DNA of 64,000 nt from Multifurca ochricompacta. Its lineage: Eukaryota; Basidiomycota; Agaricomycetes; Russulales; Russulaceae. The translations under genes and the position numbers were made by a program. The DNA lies in the NCBI GenBank assembly GCA_022496185.1, contig WTXG01000006.1:558001-622000 (forward strand), written 5' to 3'. Shown in pieces: positions 1-11,122 of the stretch (position 1 is the stretch's first letter; each line of letters starts with the position of its first letter). The notes beneath the pieces are model-generated. The model saw nothing but the letters and a program-made list of their open reading frames with translations. It searched no databases and was not told the DNA's origin.

Positions 1-215
1 TCATTCCATGGTTATTGTGACGTGACATAAAATATTACATTTTTATAAATTCAAAAGTTGCGGACTGACGTAGATCGCTGTAAGGACTACTACGCTTATG
101 ACAGTACGCCCATCTTGACGGCACTTTTGGACGGGTCATACCTTGCTAGACTTGAGATCGCCAGTAAGAGTACGCTAGAATAATGTGCATATGGACTTGT
201 CTTGCATCTTAAGCG

Positions 216-1725
216 TTAGAGGCGGGCGTCGCGTGACCCGGAAATTAATCCTCCACCATCGAGACGAGCTGCGCCCCCGTCACATAGGACGCCGCAGGAC
301 TTGCCAAGAACAACGCTGTAAAGATGAGTACACAGGCTGTTCAGAAAAAAAAACAAAAAGCGGCAAACTCACCTACGCCAGCCATGTCAGCTGGTTCACC
401 CACTCGCCCTGCAGGTAGACGTCAGAGGAGCCCAAGTCCAAGATAAAAACACAAACCCCATGGGTGGCCTTTAGCCATTCCTTCTGCTCCTCCAGAGGTC
501 TTGAAGCCGAAGGCTGTCATCTTCGACGGGAAGACGCTGTAAGCGCCGATCAGCCTGATATACAACCTCGTCTAGGCAAGGGTGAGTTACCCTGGACAAA
601 TGGCGTTTACACTGCACCAAACTCGTCAGAAGCGCAGAGGAATTAAGCTAATGACATACGTAATGAACTGTGGCCCCAGTGTCACGGCGAGCTGGGATGT
701 GAGATGGTTGACTGAAAAGGAGAAGGAAAACATATGATAATCAATTGTAACAGCCGCGGCGAGGATATGAACACTCGTACCAGCTGCTTTACTAGTATTG
801 TCTGAGAGTGGAATTTAGCTCTCATGGGAACGCAATAGAGAATAGGAACTGACAGCTCCATAGGCCGTTATCGCCGCCCGCAAGCCTCGAGCCGCTGGCA
901 TTCGCAGAGAAGCCTGCGATAGATGATATATTAATAACGCGAGCTGGGTCATGGTTGGTAGAATCCTTGGCCAGGAGCGGCGTAAGCCCGGCAGTAACTA
1001 ATCGCTGAGTCAGCGGAGTATATGATGGGTAGGACATCCATGACGGGCACGTACCATAGAATATGCTCTTCACATTCAAAGAAAGCAGACGGTCCCAACC
1101 CTCCCTTTCCGGGAAGCTATTGAAGAAAGATCAGAGTTGTAACGGGAGCGCCAACCTGAGCACTGGCATACTTATCGAATGGTGCTCCCCACGACATGCC
1201 AGAGTTGTTGACAAGGATATGAACTTTGCTTTCTTTGGCCTTAATGTTTTCGACGAGCTTGTCACACCCAGCTTTGGACTAACCGGGCAGAGGCATATGT
1301 CAGAGGGTGCTTGGAATATAGCATTGCGACCAAGTAACTTACACTGAGATCAGTTGTAATATACTCGCAAGATCCAAGACGAATCTTGTTCAACTGTTCT
1401 GACACCTATGTCAAAGTAGAGATGAGTTTAAGTGTATACCGAACATGGGCGTGATGCTTACCTCCTTGAGCTGCTTCTCCTTGCGAGAGGCGATGTAAAC
1501 CTTGGCGCCATTCTGCACGAATGCTGTGCAATCATTGTGCCAATACCGGACCCTCCACCGGTGACCACAGCTACTGATAGTGTTAATGTTGTGAGTACAT
1601 TTTACACTCACGCACGCACCAATCTTTCCCTTTACATTGAAAAGACTCGGTATGGTGAAGTCTGAAGAGCATGTCAGTGAAAGGGATAAAAAAATGATTG
1701 TTGATCTACGCTAGTTACCTGACAT
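216..1725 (-). CDS. Short-chain dehydrogenase/reductase (RhlG/FabG-like), two apparent 1-bp deletions
   Basis: This is a classical SDR of about 300 aa that probably reduces a 3-oxo or keto substrate with NAD(P)H; the substrate is unknown. The ATG at 1725 starts MSDFTIPSLF, followed by the cofactor loop TGGGSGIG (near 1545), then LVNNSGMSWGAP (the NNxG-type motif), LNVKSIFY, the NISSIAG serine strand, the active-site YNTSK and a VNAICPG-type loop. Eight or so short GT-AG introns join these pieces cleanly. Two places need one added base to stay in frame: near 1524, just after the cofactor loop, and near 262, where the usual VDGG end motif is broken. With both restored the protein ends at 216 (ARL stop); as written, the last frame stops at 245. 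The family assignment is firm; a closer match to the rhamnolipid 3-oxoacyl-ACP reductase type is an impression from the N-terminus. Either a pseudogene or consensus errors; I favour errors because splice sites and all other codons are intact. Confidence 0.8.
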
Positions 1726-1906
1726 GGTTCCGTATAAAGTAGAAGTAGCTACTAAGCAAGCAAGGCAGAGATAGAGGCAAACAAATGAGGATGAAGGTGA
1801 AAAAAGGGCGCTCTTAAACTCATCGGCGCTAACCGTGGGGTCCGGGTATAATAAAACCGAATTCCGGGGGTAAGGGTTGTGGAGGGAAAAGGATAATGTA
1901 AGGTAA

Positions 1907-1945
1907 GGGGGGATGGGATGGGGATGGGGATGGGGATGGGGATGG
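1907..1945 (+). repeat. GGGGAT tandem repeat (possible G-quadruplex)
   Basis: Runs of three to six G separated by AT form about six units of GGGGAT on the plus strand, followed at 1946-1975 by three copies of a GACGGGAT-like unit. Four or more G-runs at short spacing fit the G-quadruplex rule. It lies 180 bp upstream of the SDR start codon. Confidence 0.8.
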
Positions 1946-3519
1946 ACACGGGATGAGACGGGATGAGACGGGATGATAATGATAATGATTAGATAATGAA
2001 CCCGTCCCTCCGTTCCTATGGTAACACACTCAAATCAATCATATTTTTTATTTTATATACACACTTTCTTTGATAGGGCTCAGTGGCCAAGGGGCATGAG
2101 TGTAACATATCATTCATTGATGGCCGGCCGTCCACGACAGTAAGAGAACAACCTCAAGGAGAAAAAAAACCGCACAGCATTCTAGTTCATCATCGACTTG
2201 AACAAGCGATCAAGTTGAAAAGTCTACCGCCCACATGAAGCCTTCAGTTCCAGACTCACTGCCGCCCGCCTACGCTCCGACGAAGACACGCCATTCATGC
2301 CACGATGATGTGCTGACTTCTAATTCACCGAGGACGGTTCTTGGGAATAAGTATAGGCGCCATGAATAGGTGACCCCTGGGTAGCTAATATGGATTTTGT
2401 ACATCAACACGGTGCTGACGTATTTTGTACAGCGGTTAATTGAAACTGGTTGCATAAGAGAATGGCAACATGTTCCAGTCATAAAAAACCTCTGCTTTTG
2501 TCTCCTATAACGGATGCGCAGGAACGCTTGGTCAAATCCTCAAGAGTCGACATCGATACACTACGATCACGATGGAGAGCAACATCTTATTAGTATTCTG
2601 CCGGTGAGGGTAAACACACCCTCGATGTACTTGGTGACAAATACATAGGTAGCCAATGACCACTGAAGAGGACCTCTTGCAAGAGCAGTATGGCAATCGA
2701 CAATCAAGGCAGTTATACCTCGGGTATCCGCGGGTATACCAGCACGGCTACTGGCAGACCAGTCGGCGGGGAAAGTTGTCGAGGGTGCTTTCGGTACGCG
2801 GCCTGTCATCCGGTCATCAGCATGCACCCATTCTCTGCTAGAAGTTCAACAAGAGCGTCCAGCGAGGAATCAAGCGGCTCAAAGACATGATTACCAAGTG
2901 ACGTTCCTAATTCCCATTCATGTATAACTCGGAGGTGTGTGTCTACCCCTACCCTATCTGGGCCAAAGTTCATTGTGAGCACACAGGTTTAATTGACAGA
3001 AGGGATGAAAATTGGAAGGGACCCTCAGCGAACATACGTTGTCCACTCATCAGAGATCGGACATATGCTTGTAAATTTAGAAGAAATCATTGGGAATTGT
3101 ATGGGAGACGGCCACAGCACACACAAAAATGAAGCAGACAGGACTCACGGTATCTATCAATGCACTGCATTTATCTTGTAGCTCCGGGTCATAACCTAGA
3201 TTGTAGTTCAGTCAGCCAGTGTCAGGGAAAAAAGGCGGAGCAAAATTGAATTGAACAGCAAGGGAATCAGGGTAGAAGTTTGGTAAATGGATGTCCACAC
3301 GAGACTGGACTCCTTCGGAAGCAGAACTGATTGAAATTTTTCATCATGTAAAAAGTCATAGTACAGGGCTATCAAGATGGGAAAGGAACTTACTTGTCCC
3401 CTTGTACTGAAACGCAGCCTGCAAAGATGCAATATGCAGTGCAGTTCAACATGATCAACATACAGCATCGAAGTCGAAGTCAAAGTCACAGTCACAACAT
3501 CATAATTGATTGTTGTATA

Positions 3520-3556
3520 TATTAATATATATATACATACATATACATACATACTA
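3520..3556. repeat. TA/CATA microsatellite
   Basis: An AT-rich alternating tract of TATATA and CATA units. Nothing suggests function. Confidence 0.7.
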
Positions 3557-4515
3557 CATGAACAAGGTTAGCGCGGAGATCTAATTTAATAGACCCAGGT
3601 TCCCAGTCACTCACAGTGGGCTCTCTACTCTTATAGTTCGTTCGTCCTAACCCTACTCGGTGAGTTTCTTTCTTCAATGTACAGTTCAGGCTTTTCCTCG
3701 CAATGAAGATATTTATCCATATAATTGAGTTGGTGAGACCTAAACCCCGTGAGCCATACTCAAACATGCATCACCAACGGAGCCTTTTTTTTTTTTAAAT
3801 TATTGGCCTTTCTCCTTGGCCATCGGATCGTACAGAGTCGAGGCAATTACTAATAATGACTTGTGCGTACAGGTCTTATTGAGCCAGGCATGGCTACTTT
3901 CTTAGATTGATTTTCCATGGTGGTGAGTGTCGACGTTTGCCCCGGTTCCTATACTGCATTAGTGCATGTGCGTGACGAAACCAAGTTCATCCATTCGTTG
4001 ATTACCTCGCCCTTGTGCTGCGTCGCTGACCGCTCTCGCCTCGGCGGGAGTCTTGTCAGCAGCTGCCGTTTTGGCACTTGTTGGCTGGTAGATGGCGTAT
4101 CTTACAGAACGAGGATAAAGAAAACACTGGCTTTTCTGATACATATTATTTTTTTCGCCCATTTTGTTTTGTCCACGATATGCATTCTGACTTTGCTTTC
4201 AACAGCCTTCTTGACATCGTTTATCCTTTTTCCGGCTGGCGTGTACAATGTGCCAATGTACCAATGACATTACATGCCGTCGAGGACTACTATACTATTC
4301 AGTCATAAGTGATACTTATTCAAGTCGTTTGTTTCAGTGCAGGAGGGAAGGTTTTAATAAACTAACGTTGTACAGCACGTGCGATAACCGACAACGCGCA
4401 CATGCAGCTGCCCGATCGTGACAGCACTACTCAATACATAAAACAGAAAAAAAAGATAATATGATAAAGAAATTGGATGTTGACCAAGTGGAGGTTCGCC
4501 TTGAAACCCGAAAGT

Positions 4516-7500
4516 TCAATCCTCATCAATGTCCATGGCTATGCTCCCATCTAGGCCACCAGATGCACGACTCACACCTGATACATTTGTGCCGATGGCG
4601 CTCCCTGCCACCCGGCTCTGCCTTCGGGCATACTCGCTCTGTCTTGCATGTTTCTTTGCGCTCATCAGCACGTCGCTCCCACGACCCGTGCTCTTCGCGC
4701 CAGTGTATGAACGCCTCGCCGCCGTGCCCATGCTGGATCGTACGCGCGGCGTTCGCACCGCGCTGCCACTCGCACGTGGTATTCTCGAAGTAACACCACT
4801 AGTTTTAACATCAGAATGCGAAGATGATGGTCCAGAGGTGAAAGAGGCGGCAGCTGCCGCGCGCTGTGCGCCGAGCTTAGTAATGATGCGCGAATGCGAG
4901 ATGCGTGGCTGTCGAGAGGGCAGTTGTGTCGTATTATACGACGACGTTGTCATTGCCTCAGGTGCGCGTTGACTTGCGGACGAGGTTGACGAAGGGGACG
5001 AAGAAGACGAGACGGTCGTAGTAGCTAGCTGTCCAGGGCCCCGGACACGACCTGCAGCGGCTAGGGTGGTCGCCGCCGCGGTAAGCGAGGTTGGTCTAAT
5101 GGGCGGCGGGATGACCGATGTTGTCTGCGCTAGCAGGAACGGCGTGGTAAATATCTTTCCCGTCGTCTCTGGTGAGGGTGGCAAGCCGGAGGGGTTCCCG
5201 CCCCGCGGACTGTTCGTAATCGCGTCGAGGGTTGAGTTTCGGGGGGGTGTTTTGGCACGCTGCGCGACGATGCTGCTTGTCTTGGACTTGATGGCCGCAC
5301 CAGTGGGGCTGCGCGACTTTGCGAGGGAGCTGGCAGTAGGGGCGAATAGCCTGGACGTGGTCCCGCTCGGACTGAAAATGGAGGTTTTGTTACCGCTACT
5401 GCTGCCCTCGGCTCTACTCGCGCTTGGAACATTCGAGATCTTCGTCATACCGCTGGTTGTTGGGAGGGAGGCCATGCTGCGCTGCGTACCGAACGATGGT
5501 GCATTCAAAGTCGAAGAGCGTGAGACCCCAGCACCCCCTTTCGTGCCATGTGCACTCGGACGGGAACTGATAGATGCTGCCAGCGGTTTTGTAGTATTAC
5601 TTAACATACTTGGCGTTCGGGAATACCCTGACTTGCCATTGTTGGGCTTGGAGTCAAGTCCGAGTCCGTGAATAGATGGTCTCAAATGTGACGCGTTTGA
5701 TGTATCACCTGTCGGCTTCGGCGCCTTGCTTGATGTGGACCCTATATGGGCGGGGACAACACTCTTCCCGCCAGCTTGAGCTTCCAACGGCCGTGACGGG
5801 GGGGGAGGGGCCTTCACCGAAGGCTTGGTCGGTGCTACTGTCGTTGCACTTGTTCGCGAAGCTTTTGCGGGCGAGCCTGCGCTAAAGTTCCACACACTAC
5901 GTACAATTGACTTGGCTGAGGAAAGGAACCCAAAACGAGGCGTGGCTTTGCCCTTGTCTGCGTCAGTGAGCCGTTAGCAGCTCTCCACATGCCTGACAGG
6001 AGAGAAGAACATACTGCTCACAGCTTGCGGCCCAGCTACGATTGTCCTTCCGTGCCTGCTACTCCTTCTCTTTTCCTTCCTTGATTCGAGCATCTTTCGT
6101 GTAGCTGCTCTTTCCTTTTCAGCCTGTTTTCCTTCCGCCGCTGTCTTCCCGGGTGAGATGGAAAGTCGTCGTCCCTTATCCTTTCCACCATTTTCTTCAA
6201 GAAGCCTGACGCGTTTCGACATCCGCCTATCTTCCTCTTCCTGCACGTCGTCCACTACTTCCTCATCGTCAAATCCGCCGGGGAGCCCCATACGTTTACG
6301 AGAGCCTGCACTGATGACTCGGGTATCCGCGCTGGACCGCTTCCTTCCCGGCGCTAGGCCACGTCCGAGGACATCAGACTTGCGCTTTTTTGACCCAGGT
6401 GCCCCGCGCTTAGCAGCATAATGTGTCGCTATCGAGTTCATCTTTTTGAATTGTTCTTCATGTACCTTGTTAAAGCGATCCACCTTTCCCAGTGCGAGGA
6501 GACCGCCAGAGTCCGTGCTAGCGGATGTCGTGGCGACGGTGGTTGTTGATCCTTTAAACACGTCGTCGTCAACTTTCTGCACGCCCGCAGCGGATAGGCG
6601 CTTGTTCATCTCCTCGAGCACAGAAGCTGCTGCCGCGTCGAATGCATCATTTGATACACTGTGCCGTGGTAGGGGGGAACCGAACAAAAATGGCTCGCTG
6701 CGAGGGATGCTCAAGACGTCCTTTTGCACACCCGGCCGTTTGGGGGCGGGGGAAAACACGTCTTGTACGTTATTCGAAGGTGTCGGGTACATCTTTTTCT
6801 TGCTAGCAGAACTGATCACTGCTTGTGACGGCGACGGCGACGGCGCGATACTGCTCGGCATCGTGAACTTTCTATCACTCTGCTTCGCCTGGTCCAGCTC
6901 GTCTACAGGAAGGGAAGGGTACAATCTCTCAGAGGGCACTGGCTGGGGGGAAAGAGGCCATACAAGGACACGACTCTGTCCTTTATCACCAGGACTGCCC
7001 ATTACTAAATCAAACGCAGGGTCTACTGGTTTTAGGTGCGGGGTCCCAGGCCCTGGCGACAAGGGTGGCGCTGGCGCTGGCGCAGATACCAGGCGAATCG
7101 TGGTCTTTGGTGGGCCGACGGTCCCACTTGACGAAGCATTTGCGAGAGCGGCCACGCCTGGGCGGCCAAGTTGGCCCAGAATATGCTCTTCCAATGTTGT
7201 ATCTGGGGTAGAGAACTTGAAGTAATCGGTATGTGGCATGTCAACCAACGATGGCTCGGGGATGCAAGAATAGGGAACAGAGTGGCTGGCGAGCTCATCG
7301 GTGATGTTGGATCGCATGGGATGAGATACAGCTATAGCCTGAGCGGGATCGGGTTTGTTCGAGGCTGCACGTTTGAAATTGAATGAGTTGGCTATTGCTT
7401 TGAGTGAGGAGCTCATGCTGGAGGCTTAAGAAAAGGGTCAGGGCCGGTCAAAAATAGTCAATTGGCTCCCCTCCACGGTGAAGGACTTACATTTGGAACC

Positions 7501-7866
7501 ACCGCCAGCACCAAATTCATCAGGGGCGTTGCTTGTAAGGCTCCGAAGTGAAGAAAGGGTTGCGCGAGAGCTGGATTCTGGTAACTCTTGGATATCTTCC
7601 ATGACGACCTCCCACTGCTCACTTGGCCGTTTCAGGTCCAAAGGGGATGCGAGGTCATCTTGTACATCGTTATCGTCGTCTGGTTGCTCGCTACTCGATG
7701 GATCGCTGAGCGGCAAAGTCAAAGCGTGCTTCTTGAGTCTCTGAATGAGATCAATGTTCTTGCCAGAGGCTTTGATGGAGTGTATCTTGCAAAGTCTGAC
7801 AAGTTGATCTCGCTTGAGGGAGTGTAGTGCTGGAGAGTTAAATAATATTTGAGTAGTCTCTGACAT
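4516..7866 (-). CDS. SAP-domain, Ser/Pro/Ala-rich basic protein (probable chromatin protein)
   Basis: Three exons (7866-7491, 7424-6015, 5915-4516) splice in frame to 1,061 codons. Both introns use good donors (GTAAGT and GTATGT). Residues about 8-45 form a SAP motif (LxxLKRDQLVRLCKIHSIKASGKN..LIQRL), a two-helix fold that binds AT-rich DNA. The rest is disordered: an acidic patch after SAP, a KKMNSIATHYAAKR stretch, a KKRK and RRS-rich basic region near residues 470-580, and a long S/T/P/A-rich tail ending in MDIDED. The layout recalls NuSAP-type proteins (SAP, then basic disordered tail), but I see no direct homology and do not assign a function beyond nuclear, DNA-associated. It diverges from the Clp1-like gene across 374 bp. 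Long plus-strand frames inside it (up to 259 codons) are shadows produced by its biased composition. Confidence 0.75.
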
Positions 7867-8240
7867 CCTCAGCCCGTCGCGTTGGCACTGGCTGGGTGTT
7901 GACTGGTGACTGGCCTTGGTGACTGGCCTTGACCTTGACCGGTGACCCAAACTGACTAAAACTAAACCTCATCAAGTCAGGTGACCGTGCTTCGTCCCGT
8001 GACTCCCGTGACCATGTATATATGTAGCTGATGTAATAAAAGCGCACACAAATAAAAACAAGTGGACCTACAACGACAAAGTTTCTAAATCTAGTATTTG
8101 TGGGTCCACTTAAAACTTACTATAATTAACCGTGTATATGTTTGTGGGTCCAAGGACAAGTCAATATAAGAATGCTCCCAGCCGCCACGCCCCCTTCTTC
8201 CCCCATCATCGCTGCTTCCTGCAACCCTCCTCCCTTTAGA
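7867..8240. promoter_or_regulatory. Divergent promoter with repeated TTTGTGGGTCCA
   Basis: This is the shared upstream region of the SAP-domain gene and the Clp1-like gene. It contains a 12-bp direct repeat TTTGTGGGTCCA at 8097-8108 and 8141-8152. An inverted half-copy (AAGTGGACC, 8060-8068) pairs with GGTCCACTT at 8103-8111. Near 7900-7950 there are also tandem GGTGACTGGCC/TTGACC units. Which promoter these serve is unknown; the TGGGTCCA copies lie 90-145 bp from the preferred Clp1 ATG. Confidence 0.45.
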
Positions 8241-9410
8241 ATGGTCCTCTCAATCCTGAACTCTGATCCTTCTCTCTGTGATACAGAGAACATTTCCCCC
8301 CAAAGCATTCTCGTATCTCCCCAAAAATCCAGGAGGTCAAATAGACGTTCACGTGCTCACAACATTCCTGGGGGAATAAAACATCTTAGCGACCCTAAGC
8401 GTCGCCGTCGCGTCTCTTCTCGTTCTACTCCTTCGCCTCTCTTTACTCGAAGCCCGCCTCGCCCTCCAAGACTCCGAATTAAGAGTGGCAATACCGCCAA
8501 AAATGACCCCCTCACTGCTGTTACTCCTGTGTCCGAGTCTCAACACCCCCAGACTCGCTCCCCTGCCCCAATCAGCATCACCTTTCCGAGGCGTCTACCT
8601 GATTTGCCTAGCAAGCCAATTAGTTCAGAGGTTCTCGCCTCCCTTGGCTTCACACCAGAGGTTCCTGCCCAATATATTCGTGATCGGATAGATCTCATTG
8701 CCCCAAGGTGTGTGGTCCATTTATTTTAGCGTCTCATGTTTCCCCTTAGTGACACGCCTTTTGGCAGTATGTATCAGGCTTTGCGATCAACCCACGCAAC
8801 TGCTTCTGGAACAACACTTCCCAAGACATTCACCATCAGCAGCGTCAGTTGCCCGACTTCAGCCATGCTTCCTACTCATATGGCTGCCGTTTACTCGTCT
8901 TCTCCATCTGCTCCTGAGCCACGACGTGTCACGTTGTATCCCATCCATCAGTCTATCCTCTCTCTCTACTGTGCCAACCTTCCTGTGCTTACTCCCTCCA
9001 CTCCTCGACCAACAACTCCTGGATCTTCCTTTGAAGTTCCCGTTGTTCCGCTCGCTCTGCCACACCCAGAGTCGTTCTCGGTATTGGTCCAGTTCCTGTA
9101 TCTCAAGGATGTGCAGCCACTCCTTGAGACTTTTCTCTGTCTGACCCCGGCCGGAGGACTACCCACCGACCTGGACCAGCCGGCACGTTATGATGCATTT
9201 GTGGTCGAATACTCAACAATCCTCGCGCAAAATTACACCGCCCAGCGCCTCGCCTGTCAAGCTGCGAAGATCCATGGCTTTTGGCGTAACGCATATGCGT
9301 TGGGAATTTCCGATGTCGATCTCCAGGCGTTCTATGACATGGCCTGGGAGGTGCTCATGAAAGCCTTGGTGCTCTCTGGCAACTGCGCACCTGCTATTGT
9401 TTCAGCTTGA
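8241..9410 (+). CDS. clp1: Clp1-like (clampless-1) developmental protein
   Basis: Two exons (8241-8707 and 8750-9410) give 375 aa, close to the roughly 365 aa that I recall for Coprinopsis Clp1. The N-terminal third is basic and Ser/Pro-rich (KRRRR, SPQKSRR). The conserved-looking C-terminal part runs from VLASLGFTPEVPAQYIRDRI through MLPTHMAAVY, RRVTLYPIHQSIL, a VVPLALPHPESFSVLVQFLY segment and a WRNAYALGI..MAWEVL end. In mushrooms and smuts, Clp1 works downstream of the mating-type homeodomain proteins and is needed for clamp cells and dikaryotic growth. The assignment rests on my memory of the family pattern, not an alignment. An in-frame ATG at 8172 would add 23 aa; I prefer 8241 because MVLSIL fits the family start better. 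No frameshift is seen. Confidence 0.6.
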
Positions 9411-10870
9411 CCTGTTCCACACCCTCCGCACCTCCACCCTCATTTTAATGTCTCGAACTACACTTGCGGCCTTCTCTACTCATCGCTCGTTGGTTATCCG
9501 GTATCACTAACCGCTGCACGTTATCGCCATGTTATAAAATATCACATTTATTCATGTTTATTGCCTTATTCCTTGTACTCGAGTATTGATGTTAGCAATA
9601 CATGTATTCTAGCAAGACGAGAGCGGATGAATTAAAACAGATTAGTATTAGTCACCACAAGAAGGTCTGGTCCATGGATACAAAAAAAAAAGGTGAAAAG
9701 TACGATAACACATCGGGTATGACAGTTGCAGTGAAGGACACGGAAGCCAGCGAGCAAGGAAGAAACGAAAATTGAGGTCCAAATTTATTATTGATCCGCG
9801 GATCCGTTGGTGGATCCGTTGGCTCCGTTGGTTGGTGGAAGTGTTCCCGAAAAGAGCTAAAAGAGGTAGATACTGCCGCAGCGCCGGCGCGACGGGATTC
9901 CGTGGTGACGCCCTAGACCGTCTGCACGAAGCTTATCACTCTCAAATCTCGGGTGAGGACGTTCTTCCGATGCCCTAGTTGTAGATTCGCGTTACCTCTG
10001 TCTGACGACCGTCGCGGGTCGCCGCTATCAGGTTCATTTGCGTTGTCGCACTCGCACTGCGTCACCATCGGTTGAGCTATCGCGGCTGCGGAAGGTGAAC
10101 ACCTCCGCGACTGGGAGAGGGGGGAGGGCAGGCGGAGGGGTCGGCCCGTACACCGAGAGCGTAAAGGGACGGACGGTACGTGAGGGACCTGGGGAGTAGT
10201 AGAGTGGTAATAGAATCAGGGGACAGAACTTGATCAATACAGTCCAAATACAGCGGACAGCGGGGATGACGGGAGTGGAGACAACATGAGTGGATGAGGT
10301 GCGCACGCGCGGAGGTGTATTCGGTGTCGATGTCGACATCTTGGGGACATTGGGGTCCCAAAATAGGTGCGTGGGAAGAACGGGTATTCGGGAGTAATTT
10401 AGACGCCGAAAAGGACGTTGAGATGATGACGTATAGTTGTGGCGTTAGTGTTATAAGTCGCTGTCGCTATCGGTTGTCGTCGTCGTTATTATTGCTCTCT
10501 GCTCTCAAGTGAGAAGGCACCTCCCACTGAGTCTATGTCATTGAGTCTGTGTCGTGGTCGTCGTGTCGTGGAGAACCTGCCCATAGATTCCCACGGGGAC
10601 CCATCACGAGTCATCGTGAATCATCTCATCTAAACTAAAAAAAGAAATATGGGCTTGTGGGCTTTGAACGGGCCGCGGGCCTTAATCCTAGCGCCGTCAA
10701 ACGGCCGCCGTATGTACAGGAAGTCCAAGCCGCAAAGCCCCAAGCTGTCCGCAGCCGTAGCCGTAGTGACTCGTCACATCCACTCCATGTTGATGCCGAT
10801 GCCGATGCCGATTGAACTGACTCCCTTCCCTTGCCCTTGTTGTACATATATGCACATATATGCATACATG

Positions 10871-10938
10871 CCGTAAGCGTGGTCGCAGCGCGGGTGCGGA
10901 AAACGGGAAAACTTATCCCGGCCCTCCGTAAGCGTGGT
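10871..10938. repeat. 13-bp direct repeat flanking a CGGGAAAACT motif
   Basis: CCGTAAGCGTGGT occurs at 10871-10883 and again at 10926-10938. Between the copies lies GGAAAACGGGAAAACTTATCC. A partly similar GGGAAACGGGAAAACTCACCC stretch is present near 21829-21849, in another gene-free gap. It could be an old mobile-element footprint or chance. Confidence 0.4.
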
Positions 10939-11035
10939 GAGGTAGTTCAACAAGTTGGACTAGGACTGGGACACTGGGACTCAGGGTGGCTTACTGATTA
11001 AAAAAACGACACCATATGGCCATACATATGCTCTC

Positions 11036-11100
11036 TGCTCTCTTTTTCTCTTTCTCTTTCTCTTTCTCTTCAGCTCTTCAGCTGTTTCCCCTCCTTTCTC
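11036..11100 (+). promoter_or_regulatory. CT-rich core promoter tract
   Basis: An almost pure CTTT/CTC pyrimidine tract ends about 25 bp before the transporter start codon at 11123. Such tracts mark transcription starts in many filamentous fungi that lack TATA boxes. The role here is inferred from position. Confidence 0.4.
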
Positions 11101-11122
11101 ACCTTCCCCCGTCGTGTCCATC

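Larger units (their letters stand above)
1726..4515. other. Gene-poor 2.8 kb stretch with simple repeats
   Basis: No gene could be assembled here. The stretch holds a G-rich repeat (1907-1945), GACGGGAT-type repeats just after it, a TA/CATA-rich tract near 3520-3556, and a minus-strand open stretch around 2560-2930 that looks weakly coding but matches no family I know. It separates the 5' end of the SDR gene from the 3' end of the SAP-domain gene. Confidence 0.5.
9411..11122. other. Gene-poor 1.7 kb stretch upstream of the ABC transporter
   Basis: No protein could be recognised. The stretch contains a GGATCCGTTGG direct repeat near 9798-9836, CATATATGCA-type repeats near 10850-10870, and a 13-bp direct repeat (CCGTAAGCGTGGT) at 10871-10883 and 10926-10938. 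The last 90 bp before the transporter ATG are a CTTTCTC-rich tract, typical of a fungal core promoter. Confidence 0.5.

Noticed and set aside
216..1725. SDR gene as a true pseudogene
   Set aside because: Only two single-base losses, with all splice sites and catalytic motifs kept; the same kind of loss occurs in essential genes nearby, so an assembly cause is preferred, though not proven.
5066..7225. Long plus-strand open frames (201 and 259 codons) opposite the SAP-domain gene
   Set aside because: They mirror the Ser/Pro/Ala-rich minus-strand exons, have no domain or splice logic, and the minus-strand model splices in frame over three exons.
8241..9410. Window as a mating-type locus
   Set aside because: Apart from the Clp1-like protein there are no homeodomain, pheromone or STE3 genes; the 7TM protein does not look like STE3.
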